Part shown: piece by piece, positions 38,414 to 47,496 of the stretch
Layout: each line of letters begins with the position of its first letter
Numbering within the stretch: the first letter of the stretch is position 1
Source: Isoetes taiwanensis
Taxonomy: Eukaryota; Streptophyta; Lycopodiopsida; Isoetales; Isoetaceae
Length of the DNA stretch: 64,000 nucleotides
NCBI GenBank assembly: GCA_021234155.1
Contig: JAJEKV010000095.1
Coordinates: forward strand, 3,112,621-3,176,620
Reading direction: 5' to 3'
Position numbers and translations under genes: made by a program
The notes under the pieces: generated by a model
Databases searched by the model: none
The model's input: only the letters and a program-made list of their open reading frames with translations
What the model was told of the DNA's origin: nothing

Positions 38414-38817
38414 TGTAGGAGCTTGTTCATATTATTTTATAGTCCCTATCACATCGTCCATCGATTAATATTTAGAGTTTGTCATTCAGATTCCCCGCAC
38501 TCTTCCAGCATAATATTCTAGGGTTTATGCATAGCCCCATTAGTGGCACACCACCAATTCGACATTGTTACTCATTCACATGTTAATTCTTTCAATTTTT
38601 TATGATATCAAGTTCAAGCATGGAAGAACGGTGATTGAGCAAATCTTGTCGCTTTATGCCTTGGCATAATCGTTTGTTTGGACTTATTAGAAGAACAACC
38701 ATTCACGCACCTTATTATGCGACCACGATATTTTTTGAAGCTGGATTATGAGATGCATTTTATTGAGTTGGTTGTATGTTCTTGTTAATTAAGAAGGTAT
38801 TCATTTGTATTACTTGT

Positions 38818-38886
38818 GCATTGGTGGTCTAGTGGTAGAATAGTACCCCACCGCAGTACGGACCAGGTTGATTCTCGGCCAATGCA
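38818..38886 (+). pseudogene. tRNA-Gly copy, anticodon arm altered
   Basis: Anticodon arm ccccaccgcagtacgg; T-arm lacks a C (ggttgatt). Confidence 0.8.
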
Positions 38887-39158
38887 TCACTGTGGTTCAA
38901 CTCTTCCAATTTTGTTCTTGGCGCAAGAGCCAAAAAAGATTTAATGCATTAAACCATGTTGATAATGACATAAGGATAAGCGAGCAATCGATTGCACCAT
39001 AGTGTGAGAAATGAGAGCTAATCTTGCTAATCTTCTTTGGTTGCTCTTCCCCAACCATCAAACATCACAATGAGAGAGAACAAATGACTAGCCAAATCCT
39101 ATCCTCCTAAATATTTCAATGATCTAAGAAGAAAGCGGAAGTATTCCACATCTTTGTC

Positions 39159-39237
39159 ATGGATGTGCGAGTGGTTATTGGGCATGACTAGAAATCATGT
39201 GGGCTTTGCTTGCATAGGTTGAATCCTATCATCCACG
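39159..39237 (+). tRNA. tRNA-Ser(AGA), type B
   Basis: Starts atggatg; 3' acceptor catccac complete; anticodon arm intact; D-arm and T-loop each short of bases. Confidence 0.78.
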
Positions 39238-39643
39238 TGTAGGAGCTTTTTCATATTATTTTATAGTTCCTATCACATACGTCCATTCGATTAATATTTA
39301 GAGTTTGTCATTGAGATCGCACTCTTCCTTTGGCTCTAATATTCTAGGGTTTATGCATAGCCCCCATTAGTGGCACACCAATGCTCAACATTGTTACTCA
39401 TTCATGTTAATTCTTTCAATTTTTATGATATCAAGTTCAAGCATGGAAAAAAACGGTGATTGAGCAAATCTTGTTAAGCTTTATGCCTTGCATAATCATT
39501 TGTTTGGACTTATTAGAAGAACAACCATTCCTACACCTTATTATGCGACCCGATATTTTTTTGAATTTGGATTATGAGATGCATTTAATTGAGTTTGTTG
39601 TATGTGCTTGTTAATTAAGAAGGTATTCATTTGTATTACTTGT

Positions 39644-39712
39644 GCATTGGTGGTCTAGTGGTAGAATAGTACCCCTTGCAGTGCGGACCGAGTTCGATTC
39701 TCGGCCAATGCA
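39644..39712 (+). pseudogene. tRNA-Gly copy, anticodon arm altered
   Basis: Anticodon arm ccccttgcagtgcgg; everything else matches intact copies. Confidence 0.8.
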
Positions 39713-39964
39713 TCTGTGGTTCAACTCTTCTAATTTTGTTCTTGGCGCAAGAGCAAAAAGAAGATTTAATGCATTAAACCATGTTGATAATGACATAAGG
39801 ATAAGCTGAGCAATCGATTGCACCATAGGGTGAGAAATGAGATCGAAGCTAATCTTGCTCTTCCAACCATCAAACATCAGAATGAGAGAATAAATGACTA
39901 GCCAAATCCTATCCTCCTAAATATCTCAATGATCTAAGAAATCGGAGTATTCCACATCTTATTC

Positions 39965-40046
39965 GTGGATGTGTGAGAGTGGTTATTGGGCATGACCAGA
40001 AATCATGTGGGCTTCGCTCGCATAGGTTCGAATCCTATCATCCACG
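39965..40046 (+). tRNA. tRNA-Ser, 82 nt, altered loop
   Basis: Full length with matched acceptor gtggatg/catccac and perfect T-arm. The anticodon loop is CCAGAAA: the T before the anticodon is C. D-arm reads gtgagagtgg. Confidence 0.85.
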
Positions 40047-40443
40047 TGTAGGAGCTATTTTATAGTCCCTATCACATACGTCCATTCGATTAATATTTAG
40101 AGTTTGTCATTCAGATTCCTCTTCCACTGGCGCAATATTCTAGAGTTTATGCATAGCACCCATTAGTGGCACACCAATGCTCGACATTGTTACTCATTCA
40201 CATGTTAATTCTTTCAATTTTTTATGATATAAAGTTCAAGCATGGAAAAACACGGTGATTGAGCAAATCTTGTCGCTTTATGCCTTGGCATAATCGTTTG
40301 TTTGGACTTATTAGAAGAACAACCATTCCTGCACCTTATTGTACGACCAAGATATTTTTTTGAGAACTGGATTATGAGATGCATTTGATTGAGTTGGTTG
40401 TATGTGCTTGTTAATTAAGAAGGTATTCATTTGTATTACTTGT

Positions 40444-40514
40444 GCATTGGTGGTCTAGTGGTAGAATAGTACCACCTGCGAGTCAGAGACCGAGTTCGAT
40501 TCTCGGCCAATGCA
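40444..40514 (+). pseudogene. tRNA-Gly copy, anticodon arm altered
   Basis: 71 nt, but the arm reads ccacctgcgagtcagag, so GCC is not in place. T-arm perfect. Confidence 0.8.
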
Positions 40515-40797
40515 TCCTGTGGTTCAACTCTTCTAATTTTGTTCTTGGCGCAAGAGCCAAAAAGAAGATTTAATGCATTAAACCATGTTGATAATGACAT
40601 AAGGATAAACCATGTTGATAATGACATAAGGATAACTGAGCAATCGATTGCACCATAGGGTGAGAAATGAGATCGAAGCTAATCTTGCTCTTCCAACCAT
40701 CAAACATTAGAATGAGAGAGAATAAATGACTAGCCAAATCCTATCCTCCTAAATATCTCAATGATCTAAAAGTATCGAAGTATTCCACATCTTTGGC

Positions 40798-40878
40798 GTG
40801 GATGTGCGGAGTGGTTATTGGGCATGACTAGAAATCATGTGGGCTTTGCTCGCGCATAGGGTTGAATCCTATCATCCG
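40798..40878 (+). tRNA. tRNA-Ser(AGA)
   Basis: Acceptor 5' strand, anticodon arm and variable arm present (gctcgcgc); T-loop altered (gggttgaatcc). Confidence 0.78.
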
Positions 40879-41290
40879 TGTAGGAGCTTGTTCATATTAT
40901 TTTATAGTCCCTATCACATCGTCCATTCGATTAATATTTAGAGTTTGTCATTGATTCCCTCGCACTCTTCCTTTGGCGCCAATATTCTAGAGTTTATGCA
41001 TAGCCCCCATTAGTGGCACACCAATGCTCGACATTGTTACTCATTCACATGTTAATTCTTTCAATTTTTTATGATATCAAGTTCAAGCATGGAAGAACAC
41101 GGTGATTGAGCAAATCTTGTCGCTTTATGCCTTGGCATAATCGTTTGTTTGGACTTATTAGAAGAACAACCATTCACGCACCTTATTTATGCGACCCGAT
41201 ATTTTTTTTGAAGCTGGATTATGAGATGCATTTTATTGAGTTGGTTGTATGTTCTTGTTAATTAAGAAGGTATTCATTTGTATTACTTGT

Positions 41291-41361
41291 GCATTGGTGG
41301 TCTAGTGGTAGAATAGTACCCTGCCACGGTACAGACCCGAGTTCGATTCTCGGCCAATGCA
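41291..41361 (+). tRNA. tRNA-Gly(GCC), intact
   Basis: 71 nt that fold completely: acceptor GCATTGG with CCAATGC and discriminator A, anticodon stem GTACC with GGTAC around loop CTGCCAC (anticodon GCC), T-stem CCGAG with CTCGG. Decodes GGC/GGU codons. D-arm and anticodon arm are of the plant type. From memory, the common plant gene has acceptor GCACCAG/CTGGTGC and a GGG T-stem, so three acceptor pairs and one T-stem pair differ, all by paired changes. Internal Pol III boxes lie in the D- and T-arms; a T4 terminator lies 23 bp downstream. Confidence 0.95.
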
Positions 41362-41383
41362 TCCTGTGGTTCAACTCTTCCAA

Positions 41384-41387
41384 TTTT
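41384..41387 (+). terminator. Pol III terminator of tRNA-Gly (representative)
   Basis: TTTT in 'caattttgttc', 23 bp after the tRNA 3' end. The same T-run follows nearly every Gly copy in the array. Confidence 0.7.
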
Positions 41388-41618
41388 GTTCTTGGCGCAA
41401 GAGCCAAAAAGAAGCATTAAACCATATTGATAATGACATAAGGATAACTGAGCAATCGATTGCATGAGAAATGAGATCGAAGCTAATCTTGCTAATCTTG
41501 CTGGTTGCTCTTCCAACCATCAAACATCACAATGAGAGAGAACAAATGACTAGCCAAATCCTATCCTCCTAAATATTTCAATGATCTAAGAAGAAACGGA
41601 AGTATTCCACATGCTGTC

Positions 41619-41700
41619 ATGGATGTGCCAGAGTGGTTATTGGGCATGACTAGAAATCATGTGGGCTTTGCTTGCATAGGTTCGAATCCTATCATCCACG
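41619..41700 (+). tRNA. tRNA-Ser(AGA), near-intact, type B
   Basis: 82 nt with full D-arm (gccagagtgg), anticodon stem CATGA/TCATG around loop CTAGAAA (anticodon AGA), long class II variable arm, T-arm ATAGG/CCTAT with a perfect B-box, and discriminator G. The only defect is A at position 1 opposite C72. Decodes UCU/UCC/UCA after A34-to-inosine editing, as known for this isoacceptor. Confidence 0.93.
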
Positions 41701-41709
41701 TGTAGGAGC

Positions 41710-41714
41710 TTTTT
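41710..41714 (+). terminator. Pol III terminator of tRNA-Ser (type B, representative)
   Basis: TTTTT ten bases after the gene in 'gagctttttcat'. Type A units have 'gagcttgttcat' here and rely on the TTTT about 20 bp further on. Confidence 0.7.
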
Positions 41715-42091
41715 CATATTATTTTATAGTTCCTATCACTTAGAGTTCGATTAATACTTAGAGTTTGTCATTCAGATTCCCTACGCGCTCTAATATTCTA
41801 GGGTTTATGCATAGCCCCCCTTAGTGGCACACGAATGCTCAACATTGTTACTCATTCACATGTTAATTCTTTCAATTTTTTATGATATCAAGTTCAAGCA
41901 TGGAAAAACACGGTGATTGAGCAAATCTTGTCGCTTTATGCCTTGGCATTTGGACTTATTAGAAGAACAACCATTCCTACACCTTATTGTACGACCACGA
42001 TATTTTTTTGCGAACTGGATTATGAGATGCATTTAATTGAGTTTGTTGTATGTGCTTGTTAATTAAGAAGGTATTCATTTGTATTACTTGT

Positions 42092-42162
42092 GCATTGGTG
42101 GTCTAGTGGTAGAATAGTACCCTGCCACGGTACAGACCCGAGTTCGATTCTCGGCCAATGCA
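42092..42162 (+). tRNA. tRNA-Gly(GCC), intact
   Basis: Same 71-nt sequence as the copy at 41,291; all stems pair and the anticodon is GCC. TTTT follows at 42,185. Confidence 0.95.
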
Positions 42163-42419
42163 TCCTGTGGTTTAACTCTTCTAATTTTGTTCTTGGCGCA
42201 AGAGCCAAAAAGAAGATTTAATGCATTAAACCATGTTGATAATGACATAAGGATAACTGAGCAATCGATTGCACCATAGGGTGAGAAATGAGATCGAAGC
42301 TAATCTTGCTCTTCCAACCATCAAACATCAGAATGAGAGAGAATAAATGACTAGCCAAATCCTATCCTCCTAAATATCTCAATGATCTAAGAAGTATCGG
42401 AGTATTCCACATCTTTGGC

Positions 42420-42496
42420 GTGGATGTGCGAGTGGTTATTGGGCATGACTAGAAATCATGTGGGCTTTGCTCGCATAGTTTGAATCCTATCATCCG
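42420..42496 (+). tRNA. tRNA-Ser(AGA)
   Basis: Anticodon arm intact. D-arm gcgagtgg short; T-arm 'atagtttgaatcctat' changed; acceptor 3' strand catccg. Confidence 0.78.
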
Positions 42497-42689
42497 TGTA
42501 GGAGCTTGTTCATATTATTTTATAGTCCCTATCACATACATCCATTGATTAATATTTAGAGTTTGTCATTGATTCCCTCGCACTCTTCCCGGCGCCAATA
42601 TTCTAGAGTTTATGCATAGCCCCATTAGTGGCACACCAATGCTCGACATTGTTACTCATTCACATGTTAATTCTTTCAATTTTTTATGA

Positions 42690-42700
42690 TATCAAGTTCA
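42690..42700 (+). repeat. Target site duplication, left (LINE 2)
   Basis: 'tatcaagttca' from the array spacer, repeated at 44,677-44,687. Confidence 0.9.
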
Positions 42701-44676
42701 AAAAAAATTTTTGAAGGACGTCAAGCTTTATTCACCAACTAGAAACCGAGCAACATAAATGCAAAGGCGGGATTATAACCCCGTTTGGACAAACCGAAGG
42801 CACAACCACTGCCTATGCAAAGAATGAATCTGAAGGTAAGTATGCGGATTTTACTTTCTTCTCTTGATCAAGAGAAGAACAATTGTAAACCCATAACAAT
42901 TTTATCTTGCTTGCGAAGAACAACCTCATCTGCATTATCTATGCCCTTAAAGATAAACAACCTCCTTCTCTTCCAGTTGACCATAAAAGCCGATACATGC
43001 GAGAGATGAAAAGCTTCGTTTCGTTGTTTGGGCCAAGCATCGGGGATGAATGCAAAGCAAAATTTCTTTGGCTAGATCTTGGCGATGCCAAAAGGGTCAA
43101 CAACCAAGACCATGCCTGAAGCCTCTCACACAAGAAAAACAATGCTCAATACTCTCAACCCCTTTGGCATAAAGGCGGAGCTCACGAAATCCGATTATCC
43201 ATTTTATGGACTAACTTTGTTGACTCACGAGGCATCTATGGATCACTTGCCACCACAAAACTACTACTTTGGGGTGGGCGGCTTATCCATACCCATATCA
43301 AACACTTTTCCATTGTGGTGGGGACACGAAGATGCCATCTATTAGATGGGCGAGGATTTCAGAATGCACAAGCAATTTATACGAAGAACACAAAAAGCAT
43401 GGGCTGGATATCACGATGGCAACCCCATATGACTACCTCAATGCGTTTGAATCACGTGACAACAATGCGACAATATGATTCAGTTTACTGTCCCCATCGT
43501 ACAACAAGAACTTTGTTCTAAATGCTTCCCATGACATGAGATGATCCGGACTCATACCAAGCTGCAATAGTATTGATACCGGTGCTACCCATCGTCGTTG
43601 TGTCTTTGGATGAACAACCACACTTAGAGGCACATTCTACGGGGTGTCACGCAAGGAATCCACCGGCATGGAGTGGACAGCCCGAAGACATGCCTCGGGA
43701 TTAATATGGAAAAGGGACGGCGATTGTCCCAAGCGCCAAGCAACCCCTTTAGAAAGGGAGAAGCATTAGGATCACGGATGCATATGATAAAGCAAAGCCC
43801 AAGGAAGGAGGGGCTTAATGGAGGCCTTATGAAATGGGAGACAATCTTTGAATCACTGCACCAACAACCTGAGGCGGAGGAGAATCATCCTTACCAATGA
43901 AAATCCTCCAAATGAACTTTGATATCATCACCTTGCTTTGGAGGTGAAAATCCAACATACCAAGACCACCCGGTGCCTTAGGTCTAATGCATTTTAAAAA
44001 GCTACCTTGACCAGCTTGCTCTAACTCATTTCCACCCCAAATAAAATTTCGGCGATCGCACAATCTCCTCCATCTTACCTTGCGGAGCTAGTAAAAGCGA
44101 GATGCCATGTAGACATGAGTATTACTAAGAACACATTTAGCCCGCGGTGATTCTCAGGGCATGGGCGGTTTAGTTGTATTCCACCAAAACAAGTGCTTTT
44201 GCAACCCACTAATGATTTCATCCCAAACATCTGAGGCGAGACATGAATTCCAAGCTGGGATACCAAGCAACTTTTGTGGTATTGCCATGCGAGAAGAATC
44301 TTCAAGGATAGTCAAAATACGAGGGAGGGATGGGTGTCCAGCGTCCTAAAGGCTGTACATTTTTGCCACCCTACAAGAACTCGATGCTAAGGAGAATGTG
44401 TCTAATAATAGCTTAGCATTCACGAAGATTCTAGCATCCGGCAATTAGGAACAAAAAGTGTCATCGGCATATTGGTTACATACCTCTTGAGAACCATCGT
44501 CCATTGGGAGGCCTTGAATAGCGCCATCTTGGGTAGCCCGGAGAAAATTTGGGACAAGACTTACGCCACAATTGTGAAAAGCAAGGGTGCTAAGGGACAA
44601 CCCTGTCGAATTCCTCTACCCACTACAAAAATATCCGATGGCTCGCCTTGGAAAAGGACAGTAGATCTGGCTGATG
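42701..44676 (-). mobile_element. 5'-truncated LINE, - strand
   Basis: A 1.98-kb insert splits the array spacer between two copies of 'tatcaagttca' (11-bp target site duplication). On the - strand it runs from within the reverse transcriptase domain to a 3' end 'gtccttcaaaaa'. Conserved blocks appear in several frames. The RT motif GRGIRQGCPLAPLLF is near 44,560-44,650, 'GLQKHLFWW'-type sequence near 44,200, and 'FIWGGNE..KAPGGLGMLDF', typical of the region before the RT zinc-binding domain, near 43,940-44,060. Frameshifts and the 5' truncation make it inactive. Its 3' end differs from the 'gaaggcaagatattt' family. Confidence 0.92.
43827..44660 (-). pseudogene. LINE ORF2 fragment (reverse transcriptase C-terminal half)
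   Basis: The reading passes from QGCPLAPLLF (RT palm region) to KAPGGLGMLDFHLQSK (plant LINE region just before zf-RVT), with at least two frame changes. The YxDD catalytic block was not found in a continuous frame. The downstream part (42,939-43,633) keeps further ORF2-like pieces such as CERLQAWSWLL. Assigned by family knowledge of plant L1-type elements. Confidence 0.85.
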
Positions 44677-44687
44677 TATCAAGTTCA
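44677..44687 (+). repeat. Target site duplication, right (LINE 2)
   Basis: Second 'tatcaagttca'; the array continues with 'agcatggaagaac'. Confidence 0.9.
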
Positions 44688-44891
44688 AGCATGGAAGAAC
44701 ACGGTGATTGAGCAAATCTTGTCGCTTTATGCCTTGGCATAATCGTTTGTTTGGACTTATTAGAAGAACAACCATTCCTGCACCTTATTATGCGACCGAT
44801 ATTTTTTTGAGAGCCTGGATTATGAGATGCATTTGATTGAGTTGGTTGTATGTGCTTGTTAATTAAGAAGGTATTCATTTATATTACTTGT

Positions 44892-44959
44892 GCATTGGTG
44901 GTCTAGTGGTAGAATAGTACCTGCCCGCGTCTGAACCGAGTTGATTCTCGGCCAATGAA
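44892..44959 (+). pseudogene. tRNA-Gly copy, damaged
   Basis: 68 nt. Anticodon arm cctgcccgcgtctga; T-loop C missing; acceptor 3' strand ccaatga breaks the first pair. Confidence 0.8.
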
Positions 44960-45197
44960 TCCTGTGGTTCAACTCTTCCAATTTTGTTCTTGGCGCAAGA
45001 GCCAAAAAGAAGATTTAATGCATTAAACCGGATAACTGAGCAATCGATTGCATGAGAAATGAGATCAAAGCTAATCTTGCTGGTTGCTCTTCCAACCATC
45101 AAACATCACAATGAGAGAGAACAAATGACTAGCCAAATCCTATCCTCCTAAATATTTCAATGATCTAAGAAGAAACGGAAGTATTCCACATGCTGTC

Positions 45198-45279
45198 GTG
45201 GATATGCCAGAGTGGGTATTGGGTATGACTAGAAATCATGTGGGCTTTGCTCGAATAGGTTCAAATCCTATCATCCACG
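45198..45279 (+). tRNA. tRNA-Ser(AGA), 82 nt, type B
   Basis: Full length with gtggat/atccac pairing. Single-base changes: position 7 A, gggt in the D-arm, gctcgaat in the variable arm and a T-loop TTCAAAT. Anticodon AGA intact. Differences are substitutions rather than indels, so real divergence is likely here. Confidence 0.85.
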
Positions 45280-45471
45280 TGTAGGAGTTTTTTCATATTA
45301 TTTTATAGTCCCTACTATCACATACGTCAATTCGATTAATACTTAGAGTTTGCCATTCATTCAGATTCCCTACGCACTCTTCCATTGACGCAATATTCTA
45401 GGGTTTATGCATAGCCCCCCTTAGTGGCACACGAATGCTCAACATTGTTACTCATTCACATGTTAATTCTT

Positions 45472-45480
<9 letters not shown>
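45472..45480 (+). repeat. Target site duplication, left (LINE 3)
   Basis: 'tcaattttt' of the spacer merges with the LINE poly-T. The right partner should follow 'gcatag' at 45,841, where a Helitron end splits it after 'tcaa'. Confidence 0.75.
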
Positions 45481-45502
<22 letters not shown>

Positions 45503-45844
45503 GAAGGCAAGATATTTAAATTTTATTAATAAATAATGGTATACAACCTTATTTATAAGCCTCCCATAGGCCAGATAGGAAATATTTGCATTTTTCAAAT
45601 CAAACAACTATGACAACTTTGAGTAGACAAAAGAGAGGATTAGTACTCCGTTTGAATTCCCGCTCAACCTCTTCCCTCCCAAAGCCTAGTATTAGGGGGC
45701 TCCTACCTCGTTCCTGTGTGTAGTACTGAAGATAACCGCCTCGCTCTTCCCGCTCTAGGAAGTACTATAGGAGCATGGCTTCTTACTTTCCTGCCTCCCT
45801 TCGCGTCCATCACAATGTTGCATAGCCATTTGTTGCATAGTCAA
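45481..45844 (-). mobile_element. Truncated LINE copy 1, with empty Helitron site
   Basis: On the + strand it reads as a long T-run, 'gaaggcaagatatttaaat', then about 310 bp ending 'gttgcatag', followed by 'tcaa' of the target duplication. The 310-bp part is repeated at 57,916-58,219 with one visible mismatch (cgctcttcc against cgctcgtcc). At 45,534/45,535 the sequence 'aataaataa|tggtatacaa' is uninterrupted; in the other copy a 3.5-kb Helitron sits exactly there. Only the 3' part of a LINE remains and no coding part was recognised. Confidence 0.88.
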
Positions 45845-45871
45845 TCTTATATTATAATGTTATTGGGTAAG
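45845..45871 (+). mobile_element. Helitron A, 5' terminus
   Basis: Begins TCTTATATTATAATGTTAT directly after 'tcaa', where the target duplication should continue with T. The first 19 bases equal the 5' end of Helitron B (reverse complement of 57,897-57,915). No matching hairpin plus CTAG was found to the right, so the element's length is unknown. It must end before the array resumes near 49,965. Confidence 0.75.
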
Positions 45872-47354
45872 TATGTCGTCAACGAAACCCTAACCCTATT
45901 TTCGGCATACGTCCGGCTCCGCTTCAACTCCCGCTATGGAAATAAAGCTATGCTATGGAACCTGGGCCCGTTTTCATCTAGCTCCGCTTCAACTCCTGCT
46001 ATGGAAATAAAGCTATGCTATGGAGCCGACGTGAATGCACTACCCACACCACACCTGTAGGGTCTGCTCTACCCGGAGCACTTGGGAAAGCCTGTCCTCG
46101 ATTCAATCCTTTATTCTATTTTCATTTGACAGATTAGTTCAGACACATTAGACACAGATTAGATCAGCTGCTATGTGGATGCTTCCGCCCGCTATGAGGA
46201 TCATTTGACATTGAAGGTCCCGTGAATGGGTTAATCGACATGATTACGCATACGCGGACCATAATCACTTGTCGGGATTGCAAAAGTTGCGTTTCGGACA
46301 TCTTATATTAATGAGGTATGTTGAGTTAATTGATGACCTGCTTTGAATATCGCTTCTTAATGCGGGTTGTTTTAGCGTCTGCGATTATCGGTTCTTTGTT
46401 TTCAATACTTTCCACGATCATGAATGGCGTGGCTGGGTTTGATGTGTTTTGAGATCCACTATTTTTAGGTCGTGGATATTTCCTCGACATCATGCCTCGG
46501 AGGTTGAGAGCCTTAATCTATCCCTAATATTGAGGTTAAGACTCCTATATCCTTATTTATTGCCAGCAGGGCGGCTTCCACATCTAAACATTGATATGGC
46601 CTTAATTAACGGTGCGGTCGTTCCGCGAAAGTGGCGTTCAATTAGGTAAGTTTGAAATGTATGATCAACAAGCCTTGCGGGTTGTTTTCTTAGTAGAAAA
46701 TTATACTTACTTGCTTCAATTATTTTGGTTTTCCATTTTGAATGCTAACTTGGATTTGGTGCTAGGGCTTGGATTTCGTTGTCATGGCATCAAGCTCATC
46801 CTTTCCTTTGTTAGTAATTATGCTGATCTCGATTGGCCGACCTCGGTATGTTTGGGCAAGATGGACATCTATTTGCGGCTCTTAGTTTCTTTCATTGGGT
46901 TTACACCACGATCCGACAACCATTATTCTTGTTTTATATAGTTGCGGGAGGAAGTGGACATGTATTGGATATGCTATGTATATTAGCGCACTATGGATCA
47001 ATTGCACATCATCACGAGAATGTGCTCTATTTGTTACAAATTCGCGGTAGAATATACGCCCGAGAATACAAAGTTCACGAGCGGGAAGACATACTATGGC
47101 ATTTGATAGTAGAAAACAATCTGCAATTTGAGAGAGGTTTGGCGGGCATGTCGGAGAAGGAAGAAAAATAAGCATTTGGAGAATTAGCGTGGCATGAAAA
47201 ATGCAAAATTTCTATAAAGCGCCATGTGGATGGCTTATAATCGGTCACGAAGAGACATTAAAGCGGATGTCATACCCTTTGTCTATCACATTTTCTCTTA
47301 TGGAAATCTTTAATGTAGAAGGAGAGCATAAGATTTTTGCGGTTCATACAACAA
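45872..47354. other. Probable Helitron A interior, unrecognised content
   Basis: Contains a 43-bp direct repeat (45,917-45,959 and 45,982-46,024). Frames of 109 and 112 codons at 46,612-46,941 and 46,833-47,171 overlap each other and resemble no family I know. Composition is less repetitive than the flanks; captured host sequence is possible but unproven. Confidence 0.4.
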
Positions 47355-47364
47355 TCTTATATTA

Positions 47365-47395
47365 CTAGTAATGGTGCCGGCATTCTGGGCAAATG
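47365..47395 (-). mobile_element. Helitron 3' terminus, - strand
   Basis: 'ctagtaatggtgcc' followed by 'ggcattctgggc' matches the 3' end of Helitron B (CTAG, spacer, hairpin) with an imperfect hairpin. Just left of it lies 'tcttatatta', which looks like a Helitron 5' end. About 70-100 bp to the right, 'atctaatataataga' read in reverse starts TC and could be the other end, but it lacks the expected T flank. Probably a nest of Helitron ends. Confidence 0.5.
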
Positions 47396-47496
47396 TTCAG
47401 GAACATTTGTGGATGGAAACCTATTCGGCTCGGACTCATTTTTATACATCTAATATAATAGAAACCAAGTCCATCATTGCTAGGCTATAAGTTTTA

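Larger units (their letters stand above)
24141..45480 (+). repeat. tRNA-Ser/tRNA-Gly tandem array, block 1
   Basis: Roughly 0.8-kb units repeated head to tail. Each has tRNA-Ser(AGA), a spacer with 'ttctttcaattttt' and 'atgccttggcataat', tRNA-Gly(GCC), then a spacer with 'gataatgacataagg', 'ccaaccatcaaacat' and 'aaatcctatcctcct'. Well preserved neighbours give periods of 800, 847 and 801 bp (Gly starts 39,644, 40,444, 41,291, 42,092). Two spacer types occur. Type A has 'attctagagtt' and 'caatgctcgac'. Type B has 'attctagggtt', 'gaatgctcaac' and 'atatttcaatg'. Interrupted by two LINEs and purine-rich blocks. Confidence 0.97.

Noticed and set aside
36132-44878. Recurring - strand frames beginning MNTFLINKHIQPTQ in many units, and + strand frames beginning MHWWSSGR
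   Set aside because: They arise because the repeated spacer and the tRNA-Gly gene are read as protein. Frames break at different places in each unit and run through tRNA genes.
46612-47171. Overlapping frames of 109 and 112 codons as a captured gene
   Set aside because: Neither has recognisable motifs or splice-consistent ends. Left as unrecognised Helitron interior.
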